Part shown: positions 42,010 to 54,686 of the stretch, in pieces
How positions within the stretch are numbered: the first letter of the stretch is position 1
Layout of the letters: each line of letters opens with the position of its first letter
Assembly (NCBI GenBank): GCA_963920635.1
Contig: OY987299.1
Span: 19,085,401-19,149,400 of the forward strand
DNA from: Pseudeuparius sepicola
Taxonomy: Eukaryota; Arthropoda; Insecta; Coleoptera; Anthribidae
Length of the DNA: 64,000 nucleotides
Reading direction: 5' to 3'
Notes under the pieces: generated by a model
What the model was told of the DNA's origin: nothing
What the model saw: the letters and a program-made list of their open reading frames with translations, nothing else
The model's database searches: none
Position numbers and translations under genes: made by a program

Positions 42010-43270
42010 TTTGAAATATTAACCAATCAGGTAATGATTTTAGCGATTATTACCCTCATACTGCTTGCATCCAATAAGGTAGCTCCTTCTATAAAAACCC
42101 AAAAAATCATATGCCTCTGCTAGCGATAATTGCAGTTGTGCAAAAGCAAAGCGGTAATACCACTTGTGCAATTATCACTTCGTTGCTTAGCAACCGCGAA
42201 TCTGTTCGATACAAACACGTACTTCTTAAAATTGGTGTTTTACACTGTTCTAAATTATGCAGCTTATAAATTTTGTTGCGGTATTATTAAGCATTGTCCT
42301 ATCAATGAATTTATATAACTTTTACATTGCTAAATTCTTGTTATTAGACCTCCCTCTCCGTTTAAATTTATGACACATTCAGGAAATAAACCAACGCCAA
42401 CAGGGTGTAGGTATAATCGCATTTGCCTTGGATATCCAAGCGTCATGTTTCTTTACTCGAACGCTACAGTCGAAGATGTCAATAAACTCGTTCAAAATGC
42501 GTCGTTTTGGATATGTAAACATAGAAAAAATCAATACAGAAATTATTAAATCGTATTCGTGAAATAATATACCACTCGTGCCGGAAATTTTTCTAAATAA
42601 TTTTATCCTCAAGCTCTATTTTGCCCATTAGCAAAACCACTCGTACAAATTGGGCTTTTATTTTTTTCAGAGATAAAAAACCAATTTATACTCGTGATCT
42701 TTCTAGGCAACATAGCGCTTTCGAAAAATTTATCGATAAAATTCAGGCACGTGTGATATTACATACGATAATACCACAAGTGGTAAACCACTAGTGGTAT
42801 TTTCGTATGTAATTTTATCTCAATTTGTACGAATGGTTTTGCTAATGGGCAAAATAGCGCTTGAGAATACAATTATCTAGAAAAATTTCCGGCACGAGTG
42901 CTATTTGTTGAGATTATTTCACGAATACGATTTAATAATTTCTGTATTAATTTTTTCCTATGTTTACATTTCCAAAACTACTCATTTTGAACCAGTTTAT
43001 TGACAGCCTCGACTGTAGCGTTCGAGTAAACAAAGAACCTGACTATGATATCTAAGGCAAAAGCGATTATACACCCCGTTAGCGTTGGTTTATTCTCTGA
43101 ATGTGTGTCATAAATTTAAACGGAGACGGAGGTCTAATAACAACAATTTAGCAATGTAAAAGTTATATAAATTCATTGATACAATGCTTAATAATACCGC
43201 AACAAAGCTGCAAAATTTAAAACACACAAAAAGTTTAAGAAGTACGTGTTTGTATGGAACAGATTCCTGT
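42010..43270. mobile_element. Long palindromic fold-back element, about 1.07 kb plus flank
   Basis: The left arm from about 42198 (gaatctgttcgatacaaaca) is mirrored by a right arm ending near 43270 (tgtttgtatggaacagattc). Paired words throughout include ccgtttaaatttatgacaca, cgttcaaaatg and cactcgtgccggaaattt. The centre is accacaagtggtaaaccact at about 42773-42792. The left part (42050-42790) matches 30690-31810. Upstream of the arm lies the 13-bp palindrome gttgcttagcaac (42182-42194). It is non-coding. Confidence 0.8.
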
Positions 43271-44234
43271 ACGAAATATGAAAAAAATCTATTAAATTTA
43301 TTGTAAAAATATGACGAGAAGGATAACATTTGCAGTCTCTTCTCGTCATATTCTCCTATACTACAAGATACTATTTCCTCTTTATTTTAAAAAAATGTTA
43401 TGAATTAAAAATTAAGTCAATATTTAGATATTGGCACAAACTTTCTTTAATTCGGCTTAAATACTTTTTAGAATTTTCACATTCGTTATTCGTTATACTT
43501 AGCTCAGAATACATTTTAATATAACCAACCTATACCACTGCACATTCAAAAATGCAAAAATCGTGATATACCTACCTATCTAGGCAAATTAGGGATACCG
43601 AAATGATGTATTTTTCAGTAAAGTACAAAATATGTATAATAATAAAATAATAGATTTTTTTTTATTTTGGTGTAAAAATATATCTCTTTGAAAATGTAGG
43701 TGTTCTTAGTCTTAGTTTAAAATTGAGATCAAGAAGTCTAGAACCGTCTTATAAATAGGATAATATTGCCTTGTGGAGGCATAAAATATTTCATTAATTA
43801 ACCTATTTTTGCTTTATGCAAAAAAGCTTTACTGGCTAATGAAAATGCTTTGAATAATATGTTGATCAAATATTTATGGTAATTGCAGGTTATACTAATG
43901 AATAAATATGCAATGAGGGTAAATCAATAATTTACGTATACCATTAGCCATTAGTTAATATAGAGTCCATAAGAAGAACAGAAGATAAAAATCAACACAT
44001 TACTCGATGTCGATAAGGCCAATAAATTTTCATGGATTTTCAGTCAATCAATAAAGGTAGGTATATATTTTTTGTGGATAGCAGTGCTGTCATTCGCCTT
44101 GGCTTTTTATCGTCGCTCCAAATTCTGTTTCTATTTTGCATTTACCTATTTCGGTAAGAATTTAATTGAAAGCGATTTTATGATTGATACAGGTTCCTGT
44201 AGATCTATTGGTTTTGGTTACTATTGGAAATATA
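43271..44234. other. AT-rich intergenic DNA, nothing recognised
   Basis: A short inverted pair, atatgacgagaaggata (43309) and cttctcgtcatattc (43337), forms a hairpin; otherwise no structure or gene was found. Confidence 0.4.
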
Positions 44235-45382
44235 CAGGGTGTAATTGAACTGATGGTCAAAAATGAAACCACGTATTCTTGGAGTCAAAATAAGGGTACT
44301 TCTTCATATATTTTTTTCTCCTACGGGTCATAGTTTTTTTTATACAGAGCGAAGCAGTTTGGCCAAACTTGGCGTGTCACATGAGCAGATGAGCCGTCAA
44401 ACTTAAGGTTGACATGAAGCTTCTGAGGCTCCCAGTTGCGGAGATACAGGGTGTTATTAAAAATTAATTGGTTCAGAAAAATATGAATACCCTGTATAAT
44501 TGCATTTTTTTAATTTGTATTGAGTAGTGAATAGAATAGTTAACAAAAAGTATCTCTAAGTATTTTTTCATATTCGCAGCCGTTTCTTAATTATTTTCAA
44601 AAATGAACAATAGTCACTTTAAGAATATATCTAGCAATTTGTGGATGTCACTTAAACTTTATTTAACAAAATACAAAAGCAAAAACATAATAAAAGAAAC
44701 GTAATGCTATTATAAAATTAAATTATTAAATGTTCGAAATGACCGCCGTCTCTTTCAATACTCGTTTCCGCAGGTTTATTATTGCCATTGGCAAGTCCAT
44801 AGCAAAAGTACATATCAGTCAGTTCTTCGAATGAAAATATCATTTTTCAAAATATTGATACTAAAGTGCAAAGTTGGCAGCCAAATGATTCAAATAATGC
44901 CAAGTTTAATTGACATCCACAGATTATTAGATTTATACTTAAAATTACTTTGTTTATTGCGGCATTTTTGAAAATAATTAAGAAACGGCTAAGAATATGA
45001 AAAAATACTAAGAGATACTTTTTGTTAATCATTGAATTTGCCATTTAAACAAATTTAAAAATGCCATTATACAGGGTATTCATATTTTTCTGATCTAATT
45101 TATTTTAATAACACCCTGTATCTCCGCAACTGGGGGCATCAGAAGCTTCATATTAACCTTAAATTTGACAGCTCATCCGCTCATGTGACTCGCCAAGTTT
45201 GAAGAAAATATTTCGTATACTTCTAGAGATACTAAGAAATATGTGTATTTTTCTCTAAATTTCTACGCTCTGTATAAAAAAAACTATGGCCCGTAGGAGA
45301 AAAAAATATATGAAGAAGTGCCCTTATTTTGACTTCAAGAATACGTGGTTTCATTTTTGACCATCAGTTCAGTTACACCCTG
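44235..45382. mobile_element. Mariner-like fold-back element, CAGGGTGTAATTGAAC ends, 1148 bp
   Basis: The ends are flanked by TA on both sides (44233-44234, 45383-45384). The inverted arms run for several hundred bases: aactgatggtcaaaaatgaa and atttttttctcctacggg near the ends, then cgcaactgggggc and ctaagaatatgaaaaaatac further in. The middle has only a short patch (tgaccgccgtctctttcaat) that may be the last trace of a coding region. It resembles the 32.2-kb element in plan but has a different sequence, so it is another family of the same general type. Confidence 0.85.
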
Positions 45383-45519
45383 TATACGGAATATAAATAT
45401 ATTGAACATATAATACCCGAGTTGTCTCCTCCCTCTCTGTTGTAAAACCATACTGTCTGGTAGAAAATTCAACGTTCCTGCTTAACGACCCACCATAAAC
45501 ATTACAAAGTTAGTCGCTG

Positions 45520-45800
45520 ACGCAAAGTTAGTGCGGACACCGTCTCCGGTTTTACTTAGCGCGTAAAACGGCGCTCGCAATCTTGCATAATGGAGGCGCG
45601 TCATCAATTAAAAAGCCGTAAAAACGGCGATGCGCCCGCTAGTCCCCGCTGATCCGGGCACTTTGCAAATAAACGGGGTTAAAAGCGGTCGCGCAACTCA
45701 TGAATAAAGTAATACACACTTGCCGGCGCGCCCCGCCGGGGCATTTACCAAATGGACCGGATTATGGCGTTGTGTCACCCTCGCGGGGATGATTTGGACT
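45520..45800. promoter_or_regulatory. GC-rich island, candidate cis-regulatory element
   Basis: This is a dense mix of GC-rich sequence and regular AT words: cttagcgcgtaaaacggcgc, cttgcataatgg, catcaattaaaaagccgtaa, aaaacggcgatgcgc, aactcatgaataaagtaata and accggattatggcg. The words cgtaaaa and gaataaag suit Abd-B/Caudal-type sites and ggattatgg a K50 homeodomain, which is inference. It is single-copy and without a convincing frame. Confidence 0.4.
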
Positions 45801-46059
45801 CGGCCGGGATGGTGTAGAGTGCGTTCCGTCGCACGAGGATGGTAACATACCAAGAGGTAGGTACAGGTGCGGCTTCACAAATATAGGCATAAGAAATAAG
45901 CAAGAAATCAAGTAAGTGCGGCAACGTTGCGCCAATTCTACGGCTTCTCAAATCAACAACTTCCCCTACATTCCCTCGTACCATCCCGCTCCTCCGCGTA
46001 GAAAATAAGAATTGCGTCAAGGACTACAATAAAGAAAGGTCATGGCGCACAAAAATCAC

Positions 46060-46345
46060 GTGACCATCTTAGTGCGACGTTACAGTGGAGCCTGAGACAC
46101 AGACGGGTGAACTGCTTACGGGAGATCCGCGAGTTCAGACGGTCCGGGTGGCTGGATGCCGTTCCCGTTGACCACGTTCGGGTTTGTGTATTTTGTATTT
46201 ACCATTCACTTTGTGCGAAATGAATCAGTGTTGTTTCGTACTCGAGGATTTTCGTTGTCGGCCCACGCCCTGATACGGTTCCTATTCGGCCTTTCACGCT
46301 GCCGATCAACTGGGACCTCGTCAATATTTACAGTATACTGAGGTG
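46060..46345 (+). other. Possible non-coding 5' exon (speculative)
   Basis: This single-copy, GC-moderate block starts after an E-box (cacgtgacc) and ends at cagtatactgag followed by gtgagttttc, a good splice-donor consensus at 46342-46347. No upstream TATA is evident, and the 61-residue frame inside (46156-46341) matches nothing. It could equally be the 5' untranslated part of an unrecognised element, or no exon at all. Confidence 0.2.
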
Positions 46346-46347
46346 AG

Positions 46348-47274
46348 TTTTCATTTTTATTTCGTAAAAATAACCTAAATATCGAATATTGGGTCTGTTT
46401 ATATTACATTCATACATATTACAAAAGCCAGGAAGAAAATGTCACCATAACAACATTTGTTTTGCCCCGGGATGAAAATTTGCGCCAAAATGGATTCGTC
46501 AAATTCCAACTGAGATTTAATTTCTAAAAAACCCTTAAGTATGTGTGGTGTGGCTAACACATTGTCAAGAAAGTGAAACAATTAGTTGTGGGAGGAAAGT
46601 ACCTATAGAGAATATCACCTAAGCTAAAGGAAGGTGCTGTCCCAACAATTTTTGAGAATGTGCCAACATATTTGAGTGCAGTGCCGTTTAACTCTCAGCC
46701 CAAAACAGCTGAGGCAGGTTGAAAATTTTGAAAAAACAATTAGAGAAAGCCACAAAACCAATAATGTAATATATGAAAGAAAACTGTTACGAAATTTAGT
46801 TTTTTCTACTTATCTCCAAAAATGCCTTTTATTATATACGACAAGTTGGTCACGTGACTACGCGATTATGCGTTAGCGCCATGGCCTGTCTTTATCGTTG
46901 GCCTCGAAATTGCGTTGACTGACGTATTAATACATCAGTCGACAAAAATAGGTTAAATCGCTGCATTATTGTTAAAATAATTTATTAAGTGGATTTAAAA
47001 TTTTAATGCACTCTTCCTTGGTGTTTTGAGATTCACGTAATGTGAAATTACGCGGATTTCTTTGATTGCCAAGGTGGTATCACTTAAATAACGCATATCT
47101 AAGTATGATTGTGTTATTGTAGAAAAATCTCGTAGGGTTTTTTTATATTGGTTTATTACACTTCTTTATCTTAATCGCGAACCAAAACTTTGATTCGATT
47201 GAATTTTTAATGCTTCCCTAGAGTCTTTGGGTGAGGTTCTGATGCTTCCGGGCCCCCGAAAAATCGAGAAATAA
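46348..47274. other. AT-rich intergenic DNA before the LINE
   Basis: No gene was recognised. The word gcgttgactgacgtattaat at about 46912-46931 is followed by its imperfect complement, suggesting a tiny relic of the CGTTGACTGAC MITE family. No LINE ORF1 amino-terminal part could be found here, so the LINE appears 5'-truncated or its ORF1 start has diverged. Confidence 0.4.
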
Positions 47275-47493
47275 AAACACGCAATTTCCAAGAGTGGTTT
47301 CAGAAGATTTTCCGTCGGTTTCGTTGATTCGATTAATTATAAGCAAGTCAATGTATCGTTTGACCGTACTCCTAAGCAAATTTTACATTACAACAATTTA
47401 CGTCGGGAACTTCAGGAGAGACAGTCTGGTGGCGAGATCAATTTGAAAATCAAGTATGTACAAGGCATACAGAAGATTGTCCAGGAAAACTAA
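47275..47493 (+). pseudogene. LINE ORF1 carboxy-terminal fragment
   Basis: The frame ends VSFDRTPKQILHYNNLRREL, then QERQSGGEINLKIKYVQGIQ and a stop TAA at 47491-47493. The pattern DRTPKQ...L..EL..R...GE..L.IKY..G is that of the carboxy-terminal part of ORF1 proteins in insect LINEs, which bind element RNA. Upstream the frame is closed by a stop at 47272-47274, and no zinc-knuckle or RRM part could be found. The stop precedes the ORF2 frame by only a few bases (ORF2 is open from 47376 in another phase), an arrangement expected for reinitiation. Confidence 0.55.
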
Positions 47494-47495
47494 CA

Positions 47496-50343
47496 GTGCC
47501 CGACAGATTTCCAACTTCTGATTTGCTATGTTATTTTCAAAATGTTGAGGGTCTACGTTCGAAACTTGAATTGATTTATTCGTCAGTGTCCCTTGGGGAG
47601 TTTGACTGCATTGGTTTTGTGGAGTCTAACTTAACTAGCGATATTGTGAACTCTGAATGTTTTTCGGACAACTATACTGTGTTTAGATGTGACCGAAGAT
47701 ATGACTTGGTTAATTTAAGCAGAGGTGGTGGGGCACTACTTGCGATAAAAAATTATATAAAGGCTGAACAACTTAATCTAGGTGATCTCCTTGCTGCCTT
47801 TCCAATTATAGATATTGTTGGTTGTAAGTGTTCCGTTAATGATTACTTTTATTTTTTTGTTTATATTCTGTATATTCCACCACGTGTAACAATTGCGGAG
47901 TATGAGAGTTTCCTCGAATTATTCTCTCTTAAAGTTTGTCAACATAAGTTTTTCCTTGTTATGGGTGATTTCAATGTTCCTTTCTTTTCTAATAATAATA
48001 TTGATGATACTAAATCGCAGATTACGCTTAGCTTTATGAATTTTTTGGATGTATCACAAATTAACTATGTTAGAAACTCTAATGATAGAATCTTGGACCT
48101 AGTTTTTACTACCATGTCAGCAGAGTTAAAGCGCGAAGATTGTCCTTTTATAAGGGAGAGTTTACATCACCCAGCTTTGAGTATTTTGTTAAATGTTGCC
48201 TCACCATCCAATGTTGATGTTTCCAATGAGCAAAAGATGTATAACTTTAGGAAGGCTCAATATCCAGCACTGTACATGGCACTCTCGGAGATTGATTGGA
48301 GCATTCTTCATAATTTTTCAGATGTTAATGAGGCTTGCCATTGTTTCTATGGCTTATTATATACCATATTTGACAGATATGTTCCTACATACCGAAATAA
48401 ATTAAGTCGTAGGTTTCCGAGTTGGTATACTGGTGAAATTCGTTACATGATTAAACTTAAAGAGCATTACTGGCGTAAATTCAGAACATCTAAAAGCAAC
48501 TCCACCTTTAATGACTATAAAAGACTCAGAGCAGTGTTAAAGAATCTTATCCATGAAGCTTATAACTTATATGTGAATAGTGTTGAATACTCTATTGTCA
48601 CTGATCCTAAAAAGCTGTGGTCATTTGTTCATAATAAAAAAGGATCTACAAGAATTCCAGGCAGATTGACGTCACACCGGGGCGAGTTGACTGATCCGGA
48701 TACAATTGTGAATGCTTTTGCTTCATACTTTGCTAGCACCTACCAGTTACCATTCCATTCTTGTGCTGTCAGTCAGACCCTCTCTAATCAATTGACTGAT
48801 ACTATCAATATATCAATGTTTTCACTTGCAGATGTAAAACAGGCAATATCCAAACTTAAAAATAAACTTGTGTCTGGTCATGACTTAATTCCTAGTTTTA
48901 TTGTTAAGGATTGTTCTCCACTTCTTGCTGAGCCATTAACTTTTTTATTTAATCTCTCAATTAAAACATCAACGTTCCCTGATTGCTGGAAACTTGCTCG
49001 GGTGTGTCCTGTTCATAAAAAGGGGATTATTTCTGATGTATCTAATTATAGGCCGATTTCCATCTTACCTAACTTTGCGAAGGTGTTTGAGATGTGCGTA
49101 TATAACCGCATCTATCCGGAGCTCAGAAACCAACTATCAGTTTCGCAGCACGGTTTCATGAAAAATCGCTCAACGACCACCAATCTCGTTGAAATCTCCC
49201 AGTTCGTTTGTTGAGAGGCTCGATGACAGGGAGCAAGTTGATGTGGTGTATACGGACTTCTCGAGGGCGTTTGACAGGATCGATCATCCCACTTTATTGT
49301 ACAAACTCTCGCTGGCTGATTTTAGTGATAGCCTCGTTTCATTTTTTGAGTCTTACCTGAAGAACCGCCCTCAGTCCGTATGTTACAATGGCTTTAATTC
49401 TAACAAATATATTGCCACTTCTGGAGTTCCTCAGGGTTCCAATCTGGGGCCTCTGTTATTCCTTCTATTTATCAATGATATTACTGATAATCTCAAATGT
49501 GGTAAACTTTTGTTCGCGGACGACTTAAAAATCTATTGTTCAATACAATCCTTAGAGAACTGCTTATTTCTCCAGAAGCAGCTTTGTGAATTGGATTCTT
49601 GGTGTGTCGTTAATCACCTGGATTTAAACCCTGCCAAGTGCAGTGTGGTTAGGTACTCTCGAAAAGAGTCAAATATAACATTTGATTACAAATTAGGTAA
49701 CACAAGTCTTGCTTCTAAGGACAGTGTTGATGATCTTGGGGTCCGCTTTGATAGTGTCATGTCGTTCAATGAGCATTTCAATAATATTTCGATGTCTGCC
49801 TACAAAACTTTGGGTTTTTTGTTGAGACACTGTCGAGGCTTCACAAATATTGCGGCTTTGAAGACTCTGTTCTTTTCACTCGTCCGTTCCAAACTGGAAT
49901 ATTGTTCTGTTATTTGGCATCCAATTTATGAAACCCATGAAAAGCAATTAGAGTATGTTCAAAGAAAATTTCTTAAATTTCTTTATTATAAAACTCACGG
50001 CATGTACCCTCCTCGTGGATATGACCATCAGGCACTTCTTAATGAATGTAATATGTGTTCATTGATAGTTCGCCGATCCGTTTCTGGTGTTTCCTTTTTA
50101 TATAACTGTATCCGAAACAATATAGATTCTCCTTTTTTTCTTTCTAGACTAAACATAAGAGTACCAAGACCTAATTCACGGCTAACATCTACATTTTACG
50201 TTCCCTATGCTCGTACTAATATAATGTTTAAGTCGCAAATTTATTTTACATCCAGTCTCCATAATATGTTGCCTGATGAATGTGATCTGTTTGATTGCTC
50301 CAAGCCTTCCTTTTTGAGGTGTGCCATTGAGTGCTTTTCATAA
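47496..50343 (+). pseudogene. LINE ORF2: APE endonuclease and reverse transcriptase, one frameshift
   Basis: The first part (47496-49214, 572 residues) has the endonuclease: YFQNVEGLRSK, GFVESNL (catalytic Glu), VMGDFNVPF (Asp, Asn), RILDLVFTT and SLHHPALS. Then the RT begins with VHKKG..SDVSNYRPISIL and HGFMKNRSTTTNL. It breaks at 49211-49212, where an extra T after QFVC causes a stop. The second part (49189-50343) resumes with VVYTDFSRAFDRIDH, SGVPQGSNLGPLLFLLFIND and LLFADDLKIY, the YADD-equivalent catalytic motif, then a thumb region to FLRCAIECFS. All catalytic residues I can check are present. The nominal GTG start is only the first start-like codon; the true start is uncertain. The single-base shift could be a sequencing error. 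Confidence 0.92.
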
Positions 50344-50592
50344 TTTCACGTTATGTGTTGGGTAGTATTAGTATTAGTCCGCTGATAATTGTACTGTACA
50401 GGGTAGATACCCTGCGTGGGGCTCCCTATACTATGTTGATTATATTGATTGAGCTGTGCTTACTTTATAATCAGTTTTCTTTATTTTTTCTGTGGTGCTA
50501 TGTTCCCTTTATATTTATCTTTGTATGTTGTCCTGTAAATGGATTTTTCTGTTGGGCAATAAATAAATATATAAATAAATAAATAAATAAAT

Positions 50593-53500
50593 TCGACAGC
50601 CGTCCCGTTTCTCGAAAGTGGTTATAATCGTGAATCGGGAAACTCTCTTAGATATCGGATTTTCCAGGTTCTTTTTGGTACCGGAGGAAAGCACGACACC
50701 CAATTAAGAGATTTACCACCTTCTTCGATTTCGGAAGACTTTTGCGAAACAAGTCGTCAATGTCCGTGGGCATAGGGTTGTAAGATTTTCCACTATTATT
50801 ATTCAGGCAATCTAAGGCCAACCTAACAGCGCCGAATTTATTGTTTTTCGCACTTCGCACTGTAACTGGCAATGTCTCGTAAGGCAATGCCGCGTAATAA
50901 GATGTTAGATTTGCCGTTTGCCGTCACTTACGCCTTTGAGGTTATGGCTGGCTTTCAAACCATGAGTGAGGGGAGGGGTAATTGCAAAGTTGTCAGCTCA
51001 ACTCATATTTTTTGCGACCGCACGTATTGGAACGATTTCAAAGGCCGCGCCTGTACTATGAAATTTCATAAATTTGCGATTGATTTTGAAATTTCACAAA
51101 TTTGACATTGATTTTGAAGAAGAGGAAATGCCTGGCCATAAAATTCGCGCTACTTTCATATTTACCCTCTTTTTACTATTTGGTGTATTTGAAGTTGTAC
51201 CTATAATAACTCACTGTGTCCACGTTAACTTTTGTGGGTGTCCAAAACTCGCGCTATATTTTAGACTCTTGGCGGTCATTATTTCGCAGTTTTGTCATAT
51301 TAACACAGTTTTTATATATAGGTAGATTTGTTTGTGGTAACAATGGAGACCGAATACACCAATAATGCAGATGTAGGTACTTTATAGTTGCATACTGTCT
51401 GCCAAATTTTCTGAGATCAGTTTTAAAAAATTAATTTTGAGCCATGTATCTTTTTTAGTAAGCTATAAGATACAGACATGTTTACATGAATCTTCTTGCT
51501 TCAAATCAAATTTTCTACAGCCCTTTACAACTGGGATAGCCTGATAGTACCTATAACTTTCTACCATGGATTATAAAATCTTCGGACTGTAACTTGCAAA
51601 TATATCTCTCTGAGACTTGGGCGACTTGGCTAGGATAACTCGCTTATTACAAATCTACATTGAAACACTGTGTAAGATTCTATTAACTTCCACATAGGCA
51701 TTAGTTTCCACGTATAGGCATAGAAATAATGTTATTTGTAGAGTAAACCCTCCAATATATGGAACGAAGCATACACAGTCGTAAATATATTAACTAATGG
51801 AGAGATTAAACCAGGCAAAGTACAAAGCAACCATTGTTAAGATAAATGATCCTATGGAGCAAGTGAAATCGCCACACAACATACACCGCCACTGCTGTTT
51901 CCTTGTTTTGCAAGAAACTCGCCTAAAACTACACTTTGCTGGTTTCTCAAACTTCCCTCGCATTAACAATAATTTATCATTTATTCCGAACCATAAAACA
52001 ATAACACGGTTAGAAAACAAGCAATAAGCGGAATAGTTTACTGTTACTGTCAACTTATCAAGGTCCTAAAGTTTCCACAAAGCATTATTGTATTTTTCAG
52101 TTACAGTATTTTTGATGTATTTTAGTTTTTTGACAAAAAGAGAAAGATCTTAAAATAACTGAAAATGTATCGGGTATGTAATAGGCAATTAGCTGAGAGA
52201 GTCAGTCCATACTGTCAAAAGGCCCTCCGACTATATAGATTAAATATTTTCGAGTACACAATCTAATCTAAGCTATTATTTTTGATCACAATAAACCAAC
52301 ATAACTCCTCCTTCTGATCCAGTCCTCGATAACAAAGTAATAGATCAATTGACGTAGATATGGCCCACATGAAACACTAACAACCTATTAAATATGAATG
52401 GGTCCACTAGAAAGTCTGTCATTTGCCGCCACTAGAACTGATGTGCTGATATACCTAATGCACAGGATCAATTTTTGTAGGTTCTACATTATCTCGAGAT
52501 TTGCGGATATTTAAAAAGGTGATTTCCTTAGGTACCCGTTTCTAGTACACAAAATTAGATATTTGGATGGATCCAAGATATTTACGATATTTCCTGTTAG
52601 GTATATTAGGTTCCTTGAGAAGAGAGATCGAAAGATGAAAAGCGATGGGCCTCTGATGAAATATGTGACATTCTTGATGATTCTTGCTTCAGATCTTGTT
52701 TGTACTAAATATATATGGTGTAGGATATATCAGTATACGGGAAATGAAGACTTAAGATTTTCACTAATCGTCTTGAGGTGGCCTGGATGATGAATGTGAA
52801 TACTGGTTTCATATTTCATGTGCTGGACTTATTAGGAAACCACCCCACTTTGATATTCGGTAACTATTATTGGCATGGTCGGCATTGTGGGTTTGGTCGT
52901 CTTCTATGTAGCGGACACGTCAAGGCAATATTCGCCCGTTGGTAATTTATTATCCGTTCCGCCGTTACACCTTTCTGTGTTGTGTGTACCTATCGATTGC
53001 TGGAGCTCCCGTGTCCCCGTTTCGCCTACGGTCGAATATTCAACAGGAACTGCGGCCAGGAAAACAAAAATGTTTTAATCATATGGAAACGTAAAATAAA
53101 GTTTCGCCATTCATCTTTTGACTATTAAGTTCTTACTACGATGAAACACTAGTAGCGTTGACTGATATATTATTATTAAGGGGGGCCTCGCCATTGTATG
53201 TTTGGTTGCCTGTATCAATGTATTTTTATTTCCAACTAGCTGGAAAAAGTAGCGAATTTCAAAGGATTACAAAAAACACGGGTATTTTTAAAATATCCAT
53301 AGATACTAATGACACTAGTTTAAAAGTTATGGGCGAGATTTTTTTTTGAATTTCAAACTTTATGCCGGCATAAATTCGTCTATTTTGTCTCTTGAGCCGG
53401 AATTTTACCTTCGTTAAGATTGGCATAGGTTTCGGAATATGCTCGGAACGAAAACACGGTAATAAACATTGTAATTATCCAGTCTTGTTGTAAATAAAAA

Positions 53501-54686
53501 ACATAGGCAAAATACCCCTTAAATTATGCAGCGGGAATGCAAAAGTGTGGCTATTATTTATCAGATGGCGCGAAAAACAGACGATCGATGAACGGTTGAC
53601 GCTGTTGTTACAGGTCCAGTTTAATAATTACATATATTATGTTCATATGATCAATTTTACGTTTTGGCGACATAATATTCAATCAACTAAGCTGTCTGAT
53701 TACTTTTTTATGTTTTTGTATTACTTCCATATTATTATATACTATGAATTGCGAATTTTTAATATTAAAATAATATAAAACTTCAAAAGGTATATTCGGG
53801 AGACCCTCGTAGCTCAAAGACTCCGATCTGTGATTTTAACCCCTCTCTTTTTAGCAATGGTTCATTGACTTTTAGCTTGAAAGGTACACGGCGGCACTAA
53901 AAACTGCTTTAGTTGATTTTGCATTATTTATACATACGTGTGGGTTGGGTACTGTTATGTTCTTATAGTTATGTCGCCGTTATGTATTTTTCGTGAGGAA
54001 AACACAATCGTTAGCATATAAACTGACATTAGGGAAGGATTTATGTCTATGTCTCTATATGTATAGGTATGTCGAAAATTATCTATACCGGGTGTTCCAT
54101 TTTAATAAATGCAGCTATTATAAATATCTCAAAAACGAAAATCACAAACAAAATCACATAAAAGTTCAAGCATATTATGAGGTGCAATGTAAGACGCACG
54201 TTTTTACTTGTAGGCAGACGACGTTTTCAAGGTCACTTGAATGTCTACTGTGTTTTTACTGTTAAAGGCATATCTTTAGTTAAATAATGTGATTCGGCAC
54301 ATTTTCTGTAGTTATAGTATTGCGCTGGTATTGCTGGCTTAAAAGTTCTACAAAATTATGTTTAGTTTTTTCAATGAAATGAAACATGGTCTTTTATGTG
54401 TACATAAGGTGTTTCTTCGTTTGCATTAACACTACATTCAAACACACATTTTAAGTAACGCAATAATTAAGATAAATATATATCTCGGAAATAAAAAATG
54501 AAAAAAGAAAACGATATATTGATGCGAAAGAACATCTTCTGTACCTATATGTTAAACATCTACAGTGGGACCTCCGTTAAGGAGTTACCACCCTGGTAAA
54601 ATATCTTAATCTTAATCACGGCCACTTGTCAACACATGGGCTCAATTTCAAAAAGTACTATTATTTGTTTAATAATATTTTTATTA
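50593..54686. other. Long intergenic stretch without a recognised gene
   Basis: About 4.1 kb holds only small open frames. The frames at 50648-50887 (minus) and 51790-52053 (both strands open) have no domain I recognise. The part at 52870-53060 is GC-richer and single-copy (gtcggcattgtgggtttgg, attatccgttccgccg) and could be a further small regulatory block. The word tagtagcgttgactgatat at 53151-53169 is a CGTTGACTGA family word. A cgggtgttccatttta word at 54089 looks like a diverged CAGGGTG element end. Confidence 0.45.

Larger units (their letters stand above)
47275..50592 (+). mobile_element. CR1/jockey-like non-LTR retrotransposon, 5' end missing
   Basis: The order is the end of ORF1, then ORF2 with APE-type endonuclease and reverse transcriptase, then a 250-bp 3' untranslated region and a short (taaa)n tail at about 50559-50592. 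A tail of short tandem repeats rather than poly(A), together with the RT motifs, points to the CR1/jockey side of the LINE tree; the clade cannot be fixed by eye. No target-site duplication was identified. The reading frames are almost undamaged, unlike the other elements here, so this is one of the youngest insertions in the window. Confidence 0.9.

Noticed and set aside
46156..46341. 61-residue frame ending at the putative splice donor, as a coding exon
   Set aside because: The translation has no domain and the stop falls right before the donor, so it is not read as coding. Only a non-coding exon is kept as a weak possibility.
50648..50887. 79-residue minus-strand frame after the LINE, as a possible small gene
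   Set aside because: It has no recognisable domain, start context or related copy in the window. I could not separate it from chance.
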